Below, in pieces: positions 1 to 5,407 of a DNA stretch of 6,128 nucleotides (positions within the stretch are counted from its first letter, which is position 1; each line of letters opens with the position of its first letter). The notes under the pieces were generated by a model. The model had not been told where the DNA came from, made no database searches, and saw only the letters and a list, made by a program, of their open reading frames with translations. The DNA comes from RGIG8775 sp045121195 (lineage in GTDB: Bacteria; Bacillota; Clostridia; Oscillospirales; CAG-272), in assembly GCA_045121195.1 (NCBI GenBank), contig JBGVFO010000004.1, forward strand, positions 1 to 6,128, read 5' to 3'. A program made the translations under genes and the position numbers.

Positions 1-165
1 TTTGATTTTGTTCATGGCTACGTTCAAACCCTTATCACAAAAGGCTTTCACCAATTTTATAATTGCAAATCCGTTCGTCGCGGGGCGCCGAGGACGTCGC
101 CCCCTACAAGGTTTGTATGTCGCCGTTTTGTCACATCAAACCCACCGATAAATCAAAATTTGAAG
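1..165. other. Left-edge stretch without a convincing gene
   Basis: This stretch lies beyond the terminator of popT and shows no ORF with both a good ribosome binding site and a recognisable product. A 45-codon plus-strand ORF (14-151) begins MATFKPLSQK but runs straight through the palindromic repeat at 66-115 and has no SD site. On the minus strand an ATG at 15-13 begins MNKIK and runs off the window; an AAGGG lies 13 bases before it, which is far for an SD. It could be the first codons of a neighbouring minus-strand gene, but five codons cannot settle that. Confidence 0.5.
66..115. repeat. GC-rich imperfect palindrome, probable dispersed intergenic repeat
   Basis: An island of GC-rich sequence lies in AT-rich flanks. 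Its core, 82-103, folds as GGGGCG pairing with CGCCCC, then one mismatch and two more pairs around a small loop. The outer ends are CAAA (66-69) and TTTG (112-115). Read on the minus strand it contains GTAGGGGGCGACG followed by a GC-rich arm. From general knowledge, elements of this look (GTAGGGG, then a short palindrome rich in GGCG/CGCC) are scattered between genes in many gut Clostridia. Only one copy is in the window, so calling it a repeat rests on resemblance. It could instead be a plain RNA hairpin. Confidence 0.45.
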
Positions 166-166
166 C

Positions 167-203
167 AAAAAAAGCCGAGGGCGTTTTTTCGTCCTCGGCT
201 TTT
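167..203 (-). terminator. Rho-independent terminator of popT
   Basis: Positions 170-180 (AAAAGCCGAGG) pair perfectly with 193-203 (CCTCGGCTTTT), giving an 11-bp stem with a 12-base loop. On the minus strand the stem is followed by seven T (complement of 167-173), the usual intrinsic terminator. It starts 13 bases past the popT stop codon. In the plus direction the stem is followed only by the four T of the stem itself and then CAC, so it should act mainly on the minus strand. Confidence 0.9.
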
Positions 204-215
204 CACAAGCGATTT

Positions 216-1085
216 TTATGGTTTAGGCTTTTGGTCTTTCCTTTTGGCGCGTCCCGATTCTATGAGAAACAGACCCACCATCAGTGTCGTTCCCACCGCA
301 AACAGGAGAACGAACAGCAGCCAATCGAGTACCCCTGTTCCCCCAAAGGAGGTATCGGCAAACATCTGCGGAATCGAGCCCAGCAGAAATCCGAAAATGG
401 TGAGATAGGTTTGTCTCGGAAAACGGGCAATCAGCTTTTCCACCCCAAAGGAGGTAGCAAGCGTTCCCGCCACGCCGCCCACGGCAAAGGGAATGAGGGG
501 AAGCACGTCAAGGCTCGACACCCGACCGATGATCTCCTCATAGATGCCGAACACGTACAGCATCTGGGACATACTGATACCGGGAAGCACCAGACCGAAC
601 GCCACCACAAAGCCCCCTACCAGCTGAAGGGCGATACCGCCCACGCCGTTGGCACTTTCCAGAGAAAACACACCGTCGGGGATCAGACCGATCAGCGACA
701 CGATACCGATTCCCAGCACCACGAAAAGCGGGTCTGTGACACGGAGGCGCTTGATCTCGGCGGACGCCAGAACGGCGGGAATTCCGCCCGCGATCGCCCC
801 CGCAAACAAAAAGCAAACGTGAATGGGGAACGCCTCAAGAAGCAGCCCCACGATATTGGAAAACAGAACGAAGCCCGCAAGCCCGCCCATGGCGGCGAAA
901 AGAAGAAAGAAAAAGCTCTTCTTTTTTTCCTTCCACGATCCGCGCCGAAACAGCGAGTTCAGGGAGATGACCAAACGGTCGTATATTCCCAGCAGCATTG
1001 CCATAGCGCCGCCGCTGACACCGGGCACGGTCAGCGTTCCGCCGATCCAAAGCCCCTTGGCAAGAGTAATCAATGCGTCCTTCAC
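216..1085 (-). CDS. popT: DUF368 membrane protein, polyprenyl-phosphate (C55-P) transporter PopT
   Basis: The 289-residue integral membrane protein belongs to the DUF368 family (PF04018). Members are known as PopT, which return undecaprenyl phosphate from the outer to the inner face of the cytoplasmic membrane so that the carrier can be reused for peptidoglycan and other envelope polymers. The sequence is almost wholly hydrophobic, with about seven or eight membrane or re-entrant segments. The family hallmark is present twice, once in each half: PGVSGG at residues 21-26 and LPGISMSQ at 167-174, as expected for an internally duplicated fold. The C-terminus is a basic cytosolic tail (RAKRKDQKPKP). 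The frame is open upstream to an ATG at 1205, but those 40 extra residues are Cys- and Arg-rich and cross the promoter. The GTG at 1085-1083 has an SD site and puts VKDALITLAKGLWIGG at the N-terminus, matching family length. It is monocistronic within the window, divergent from the sugar genes and closed by its own terminator. The family call is firm; the transport role is from family knowledge. Confidence 0.9.
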   Translation of the reverse strand: MKDALITLAKGLWIGGTLTVPGVSGGAMAMLLGIYDRLVISLNSLFRRGSWKEKKKSFFFLLFAAMGGLAGFVLFSNIVGLLLEAFPIHVCFLFAGAIAGGIPAVLASAEIKRLRVTDPLFVVLGIGIVSLIGLIPDGVFSLESANGVGGIALQLVGGFVVAFGLVLPGISMSQMLYVFGIYEEIIGRVSSLDVLPLIPFAVGGVAGTLATSFGVEKLIARFPRQTYLTIFGFLLGSIPQMFADTSFGGTGVLDWLLFVLLFAVGTTLMVGLFLIESGRAKRKDQKPKP

Positions 1086-1094
1086 CTTTACACA

Positions 1095-1102
1095 TCCTTT
1101 CC
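1095..1102 (-). promoter_or_regulatory. Ribosome binding site deciding the GTG start of popT
   Basis: On the minus strand, GGAAAGGA ends nine bases before the GTG at 1085-1083. No comparable SD precedes the upstream in-frame ATG at 1205, and the promoter lies between the two, so this site fixes the start at GTG. Confidence 0.7.
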
Positions 1103-1111
1103 ACGCTTCCA

Positions 1112-1140
1112 AGCATAACACAAATTCCCGAATTTTGCAA
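1112..1140 (-). promoter_or_regulatory. Promoter of popT
   Basis: On the minus strand, TTGCAA (1140-1135) is followed after 17 bases by TATGCT (1117-1112). A TG one base before the -10 box makes it an extended -10 promoter. Transcription would start near 1105, giving a leader of about 20 bases to the GTG. Spacing and box quality fit a sigma-A housekeeping promoter. Confidence 0.7.
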
Positions 1141-1211
1141 GTCCTACACGAGCATTGTATGTAAAAAAGTCCCGTCCTTATGTGAAAAAATTTTATAAAT
1201 TTCAAAATCTA

Positions 1212-1240
1212 TGGACTTTTTCGCGAAACTATGATATTAT
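1212..1240 (+). promoter_or_regulatory. Promoter of the isomerase-prmC-GH2 operon
   Basis: TGGACT (1212-1217) and TATTAT (1235-1240) are separated by 17 bases, with TG at 1232-1233 forming an extended -10 element. Transcription would start near 1247, about 32 bases before the ATG at 1279. The -35 box sits inside the right arm of an inverted repeat (1164-1172 / 1213-1221), which might be an operator. Confidence 0.65.
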
Positions 1241-1278
1241 TACTTTGTATTATTATATATATCGAGGGAGATATTCTT

Positions 1279-2040
1279 ATGGAGTTTGGAATCTGTACCG
1301 CCATCGAGAATCTGGAGCGCTTTGCCGACACCGGCATCGACTTTATTGAGGTCAACGCCTCCGCTATTGCCAGCAAAACGGACGAAGCCTTCGCGGATGC
1401 CAAGGCTGTTGCCGACCGCTTTCCCGGTATGGTTCGCGCCTGCAACGGCTTGGTTCCCGCCCCCCTTCGTCTGACAGGTCCCGACGTGGACTTTGAGAAG
1501 ATCAAAGCCTATTCCGAAAAATGCTTTGGTCGCCTTGCCGAGCTGGGTGTGACCACCGTGGTCTTCGGCTCCTCCGCCGCCAAGCAGGTGCCCGACGGCT
1601 TCTCACACGAGGAAGCGATGGCGCAGCTCGTCCGCGTGATGCACATCTTCGCCGACGCCGCTGAAAAGCACGGACAGATCGTTGTAGTCGAGCCTCTCAA
1701 CTTTGGAGAATGCAACATCATCAACACCGTAGCGGACTCGGTCGCGCTGATGAAGGCAACCGACCGTCCCAACGTATACGCCCACGTGGACTTCTATCAC
1801 CTGATGCAGAACGGAGAGACCCTCTCAGAGCTTGCGCCGCAGGTTCAATATATCCCCCACGTGCATATCGCGAGCCCCGTGAAGCGCATCGTCCCCACCT
1901 TTGACGACGGCGCGCACTACGGCGCCTTCCTCAAGACACTCCGCGACAACGGATTTGACGGCACCGTATCCTACGAGGGCAAGAGCAAGCTGGACGAGGA
2001 AACGGTCCGCACCCTTATGTCCTTCCTCAGATCTCTGTAA
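1279..2040 (+). CDS. Sugar phosphate isomerase/epimerase-like TIM-barrel protein
   Basis: The 253-residue protein belongs to the xylose isomerase-like TIM-barrel / AP endonuclease 2 superfamily (PF01261), whose members isomerise or epimerise ketoses and keto-acids, or act as lyases, using a divalent metal. Visible ligand candidates are E138 in VVVEPLN, D171 and H174 in HVDFYHL, H196 in HVHIASP, and E233 in SYEGKS. These match the Glu-Asp-His-Glu metal set of the tagatose 3-epimerase and hydroxypyruvate isomerase group. The C-terminal run Y-x-x-F-x-x-x-L then NGFDG also follows the family pattern. There is no signal peptide, so it is cytoplasmic. The ATG at 1279 has GAGGGAG (1264-1270) eight bases upstream; the in-frame ATG at 1231 lies inside the promoter -10 region and is rejected. 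It is the first gene of a run with prmC and a GH2 glycosidase, which suggests sugar catabolism, but the substrate is unknown. A DNA repair endonuclease IV is unlikely, because the protein lacks the usual nine-ligand, three-zinc arrangement. Confidence 0.85.
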   Translation: MEFGICTAIENLERFADTGIDFIEVNASAIASKTDEAFADAKAVADRFPGMVRACNGLVPAPLRLTGPDVDFEKIKAYSEKCFGRLAELGVTTVVFGSSAAKQVPDGFSHEEAMAQLVRVMHIFADAAEKHGQIVVVEPLNFGECNIINTVADSVALMKATDRPNVYAHVDFYHLMQNGETLSELAPQVQYIPHVHIASPVKRIVPTFDDGAHYGAFLKTLRDNGFDGTVSYEGKSKLDEETVRTLMSFLRSL

Positions 2041-2852
2041 TGACCTACGGAGAGCTTTGCCGCCGCCTCTGCGAGGGCGGCGTGGAGGACGCCAAAAACG
2101 AGGCGGCGATCCTTGCCGAGCGTCTTTGTCTTGTGCCGCGCGCCTTCCTCCTCCCCGATCAGCCCCTCACGCATCCTCTTCTTGAGGACGCGGTTGTGCG
2201 GCGCGTATCCGGTGAGCCTCTGCAATATATTCTGACCGAATGGGACTTTTACGGCGAGACCTATCGGGTAACCCCCGACTGTCTGATCCCCCGCCCCGAT
2301 ACCGAGGTGCTGGTGGAAAACGCCATCCGACTTTTGCCCCGTGGCGCGCGCTTTGCCGATCTTTGCACGGGAAGCGGATGCGTTGCCATCTCGACCCTGG
2401 CACACCGCCCGGACTGCACCGCTGTTGGCGTGGATCTGTTTCCGAGGACGGTAGCCCTCGCCCGTGAAAACGCCGAGCGAAACGGGGTTGCAGACCGCTT
2501 GACCCTTACGGTCGCGGACGTGCTGGAGCCTCACTGTCTTGCGGACGAAGCTCCCTTTGACGCCATTCTTTCCAATCCGCCCTACATCAGGACCGCGCTC
2601 ATCGACACCCTCTCCCGTGAGGTGCAGGCAGAACCGCGCGCTGCCCTTGACGGCGGCGAGGACGGACTGATCTTCTATCGCGCCATCGTAAAAAATTGTT
2701 CCTCCCGACTCACAGACCGAGGCATTTTCCTCTTCGAGATCGGATATGATCAGGAGGACGACATCAAAACCGTAGCCGCCGAAAACGGTTATCATTGCAC
2801 GGTGAAGAAGGATCTCTCGGGCAATCCCCGCGTCGCCATTCTCACCCGATGA
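2040..2852 (+). CDS. prmC: Peptide chain release factor N5-glutamine methyltransferase PrmC (HemK)
   Basis: PrmC transfers a methyl group from S-adenosylmethionine to the glutamine of the GGQ motif in release factors RF1 and RF2, which speeds peptide release. All landmarks are present in 270 residues, a normal family length: a helical N-terminal release-factor-binding domain (about 1-75) with GEPLQYI at 58-64, IPRPDTE at 83-89, the SAM-binding loop DLCTGSG at 107-113, the ribose-binding acidic D132, the catalytic NPPYI at 179-183, RAALDGGEDGL at 200-210, and FEIGYDQ near 232-238. The start ATG shares its A with the TAA stop of the isomerase gene (TAATG). No good SD lies before it, so translation is probably coupled to the upstream gene. 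Its stop overlaps the SD of the GH2 gene. Bacterial prmC often follows prfA; here it is embedded between two sugar-metabolism genes, which is unusual. The function is secure from motifs. Confidence 0.95.
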   Translation: MTYGELCRRLCEGGVEDAKNEAAILAERLCLVPRAFLLPDQPLTHPLLEDAVVRRVSGEPLQYILTEWDFYGETYRVTPDCLIPRPDTEVLVENAIRLLPRGARFADLCTGSGCVAISTLAHRPDCTAVGVDLFPRTVALARENAERNGVADRLTLTVADVLEPHCLADEAPFDAILSNPPYIRTALIDTLSREVQAEPRAALDGGEDGLIFYRAIVKNCSSRLTDRGIFLFEIGYDQEDDIKTVAAENGYHCTVKKDLSGNPRVAILTR

Positions 2853-2865
2853 AAGGAGCATACCT

Positions 2866-5295
2866 ATGCTAAGCAAACGAGAAAGAACCACGGAACGCCT
2901 TCACGAGGGCTTCCGTTTTACGAAGCTGGATTGGGAGGACACCACCGATCTGTCTTCCCCCGATCTTGACGACAGCGCCTGGGAAACGGTAGACGTTCCC
3001 CACGACTGGGCCATCGGGCACGACTTCTTAGAGGATAACGACGCCTCTCATATGGAGATCGATGCCGACGGCATCACAAAGCCCATCCGCCATACGGGAA
3101 GAACCGGCGCTCTTCCTCATATCGGCTGCGGCTGGTACCGTCTTCCTCTGGACCTCCCCGCGGAAAACGAGGGCAAGCGTCTGGAGCTGATCCTGGACGG
3201 CGTGATGTGGGAGAGCGAGGTCTACTTCAACGGACAGCCTGTCGGTCGCAACCACTTCGGCTACCGCTCCTACGCCGTTGATCTTACCCCCTATGCCAAG
3301 TTCGGCGCCCGCAATCTTCTTGCCATCCGCGCCGTTGTCAAGCCCGACTGCTCCCGCTGGTATCCCGGCGCGGGCATCTACCGCAACCTCTATCTCGTTA
3401 CCAAGGCGCAGGATTCCCTTGCCTACTGCGGCATCCGCACGTGGATCCGCGACGTCAGTCGGGAATCCGCTACCCTCACGGTCAACGTCAACACCGAGGG
3501 CTGTGCCGATTCCTTCGAGATCGAGCTTTGCTCCCCCGACGGCGCCAACGTCCTTTCGGGACGCGGTATGATCGTGGGAAAGACGGGCGTCTACACCGCC
3601 AAGGTGGAAAGCCCCGAGCTTTGGTCCCTTGAAAAACGCAATCTCTACACTCTGCGCGTCAAAACCTTCGTCGCAGGCAAAAAGACCGACTCGGACTGCG
3701 TTCGCATCGGCTTCCGCGACTGCCGCTTCGACCCGCAGGAGGGCTTCTTCCTCAACGGCAAGTCCATGAAATTCAAGGGTGTCTGCAACCACCACGATCT
3801 GGGTGTATTCGGTGCCGCCATCAATCTGTCGGCACTCCGCCGTCAACTGACCGTGATGCAGGAGATGGGCGTCAACGCCATCCGCACCTCCCACAATCCC
3901 CCCGCGCCAGAGCTTCTGGCGCTGTGCGATGAGATGGGCTTCCTCGTCATCGACGAATTCTTTGACGAGTGGCGGATCCCCAAGGTGAAAAACGGCTACG
4001 CCCAATACTTCGACGAGCACGCAGAGGCCGATGCCGCCGCCATCATCCGCCGCGACATCAATCACCCCTCGGTTATGATGTGGAGTCTTGGAAACGAGAT
4101 CGGCGAGATCGGTGAGCCCGACGGCTGGCAGGTAGAAAAGCTGCTGAACGACGTCTGCCACCGGGAGGATCCCACCCGTCCCACCACGGCAGGGCTGAAC
4201 CGTCCGCTCGTCGCGGAAAAGAACGGACTCTTCGAGCATATCGACGTTGTGGGTCTGAACTACTTCCCGCATCACTATAAGGCGCTCCACGAGAAATATC
4301 CCGATAAGGTCTTCTACGGCTCCGAAACGGCGTCCTGTATCTCCACCCGTGGCGAGTACCGCCTCCCCGCCGTTGTGGAAATGCCCACCAAGCCCAACGA
4401 GGATCTTACCGTATCCGACTACGCGCTGTCCTCCACAAGCTGGTCTTACCATCCCGACCGCGAGTTCGTAGCACAGGAGGACAATCCGTCCAACCTCGGT
4501 GAATTCGTATGGACCGGCTTCGACTATCTGGGCGAGCCTACCCCCTACTATTCCCAATGGCCCGCGCGAAGCTCCTACTTCGGCATCGTGGACACCTCGG
4601 GACTTCCCAAGAGCCGCTTCTATCAGTATAAGAGCCAGTGGAGCGACAAAAAGGTTCTTTTCGTGATGCCCCACTGGAACTTTGAGGGACGCGAGGGGGA
4701 GAACGTCCCCGTTCATATCTTCACCAACTACGACCGCGTAGAGCTGTTCGTCAACGGACAGTCCATGGGCGTCAAGGAAAAGAGCCGCGAGGTTGCCGAC
4801 TACGGTCCCAACCGCATCATCGAGGGCAATCCCGACATCGCCCGTTGCCGCATCGTTTACGAGGACGTGGTCTACGCCCCCGGCGAGCTGGTTGCCGTCG
4901 CTCTCGGCGAGAACGGTGAGGAACTGGCAAGGACCCGCGTCAAGACCGCGGGCGAGCCTTACACCATTAAGCTGGTTCCCGAGCGCAAGACCATTGCCGC
5001 CGACGGCGAGGACGCCTGCTTCGTGCGCGCCTACGTGGTCGACCGCTACGGCTACGTCTGCCCCACCGCCTCCAATAGGATCCACTTCCGCGCAGAAGGC
5101 GCCGGTACCCTCTACGCCACCGACAACGGTGACCCCAGAGAGACCGACGGCTATTTCCGCCCCGACAAAAAGGTGCTGAACGGCGCTTGCGTCGCCGTGA
5201 TCAAGAGCATCAAGGGAAGGACGGGCACGGTGGATCTGTACGCCGACGCGGAAGGACTGGTTTCCTGCGCCGCTACCGTTTTTGCAAAGGAATAA
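2866..5295 (+). CDS. Glycoside hydrolase family 2 enzyme, beta-galactosidase-like
   Basis: The 809-residue enzyme has a retaining GH2 layout: sugar-binding jelly roll (about 1-180, with VPHDWAI at 44-50 and GCGWYR at 87-92), Ig-like beta-sandwich (about 185-285), TIM barrel (about 290-595), a DUF4982-type sandwich (about 596-690, with ELFVNGQSMG), and a C-terminal Ig-like GH2_C5-type domain (about 698-805). Catalytic residues are visible: acid/base E411 in WSLGNE and nucleophile E487 in YGSETAS. Substrate-pocket signatures NHHDLG (308-313) and RTSHNPP (340-346) are intact. The NxK motif that marks beta-glucuronidases is not seen near 563-575, so beta-galactosidase or a related exo-glycosidase fits better; the exact sugar is uncertain. 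No signal peptide or anchor is seen, so it should act in the cytoplasm on imported oligosaccharides or glycosides. AAAGGAG (2852-2858) overlaps the prmC stop and sits seven bases before the ATG, indicating cotranscription. No hairpin terminator follows. Confidence 0.93.
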   Translation: MLSKRERTTERLHEGFRFTKLDWEDTTDLSSPDLDDSAWETVDVPHDWAIGHDFLEDNDASHMEIDADGITKPIRHTGRTGALPHIGCGWYRLPLDLPAENEGKRLELILDGVMWESEVYFNGQPVGRNHFGYRSYAVDLTPYAKFGARNLLAIRAVVKPDCSRWYPGAGIYRNLYLVTKAQDSLAYCGIRTWIRDVSRESATLTVNVNTEGCADSFEIELCSPDGANVLSGRGMIVGKTGVYTAKVESPELWSLEKRNLYTLRVKTFVAGKKTDSDCVRIGFRDCRFDPQEGFFLNGKSMKFKGVCNHHDLGVFGAAINLSALRRQLTVMQEMGVNAIRTSHNPPAPELLALCDEMGFLVIDEFFDEWRIPKVKNGYAQYFDEHAEADAAAIIRRDINHPSVMMWSLGNEIGEIGEPDGWQVEKLLNDVCHREDPTRPTTAGLNRPLVAEKNGLFEHIDVVGLNYFPHHYKALHEKYPDKVFYGSETASCISTRGEYRLPAVVEMPTKPNEDLTVSDYALSSTSWSYHPDREFVAQEDNPSNLGEFVWTGFDYLGEPTPYYSQWPARSSYFGIVDTSGLPKSRFYQYKSQWSDKKVLFVMPHWNFEGREGENVPVHIFTNYDRVELFVNGQSMGVKEKSREVADYGPNRIIEGNPDIARCRIVYEDVVYAPGELVAVALGENGEELARTRVKTAGEPYTIKLVPERKTIAADGEDACFVRAYVVDRYGYVCPTASNRIHFRAEGAGTLYATDNGDPRETDGYFRPDKKVLNGACVAVIKSIKGRTGTVDLYADAEGLVSCAATVFAKE

Positions 5296-5310
5296 AAAAG
5301 TTGTACTTGA

Positions 5311-5339
5311 TATGCAATGTTTAACGAAAAATATGCAAT
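5311..5339 (+). promoter_or_regulatory. Paired direct repeats, candidate activator binding site
   Basis: The octamer TATGCAAT occurs at 5311-5318 and again at 5332-5339, exactly 21 bp apart (two helical turns), on the same face of the helix. Relative to the predicted start near 5373 the copies are centred at about -58 and -37, so the nearer one touches the -35 region of a promoter whose -35 box is poor. From established knowledge, AraC/XylS-type activators bind direct half-sites with this spacing and position. No regulator gene is in the window, so the identity of the binder is inference. Confidence 0.4.
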
Positions 5340-5366
5340 TTGCTTTGCCGAAAAATGTTGTATAAT
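5339..5366 (+). promoter_or_regulatory. Promoter of the Gfo/Idh/MocA oxidoreductase gene
   Basis: A perfect -10 box TATAAT (5361-5366) is preceded by only a weak -35 match, TTTGCT (5339-5344) with a 16-base spacer. The start would fall near 5373, leaving about a 35-base leader. A strong -10 with a poor -35 next to paired upstream repeats suggests a promoter that depends on an activator, although cotranscription from the GH2 gene is also possible because no terminator intervenes. Confidence 0.6.
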
Positions 5367-5407
5367 AAAGCTGTCAAAGTAACCCCCATTCAAGAAAGGC
5401 TATCATT

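Noticed and set aside
1..15. Possible start of a minus-strand gene (MNKIK, running off the left edge)
   Set aside because: Only five codons are visible and the nearest SD-like AAGGG is 13 bases away, so there is not enough to call a gene.
14..151. 45-codon ORF beginning MATFKPLSQK
   Set aside because: No SD site, runs through a palindromic repeat, and its second half is Arg-rich sequence dictated by that repeat.
63..1118. 351-codon open frame on the plus strand opposite popT
   Set aside because: It is rich in His, Gln, Lys and Arg, the usual look of an antisense read of a hydrophobic membrane protein. It starts inside the repeat element and crosses the popT terminator and promoter.
1083..1205. 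Forty-residue N-terminal extension of popT from the ATG at 1205
   Set aside because: The extension is Cys-rich and unlike the family, lacks an SD, and lies over the extended -10 promoter, whereas the GTG at 1085 has a good SD.
1971..2891. 306-codon open frame on the minus strand opposite prmC
   Set aside because: The plus strand carries a complete prmC with all family motifs; the antisense product has no recognisable features.
3028..5085. 685-codon open frame on the minus strand opposite the GH2 gene
   Set aside because: It is the antisense of a gene with intact catalytic motifs and full domain order. GC-rich codon use keeps the opposite frame free of stops. Its translation is low-complexity Val/Gly/Ala/Asp with no recognisable domain, and no SD precedes it.
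5296..5407. Possible terminator or riboswitch between the GH2 and oxidoreductase genes
   Set aside because: No stable stem followed by a T run is present, and the 5' leader after the predicted start is only about 35 bases, too short for a riboswitch.
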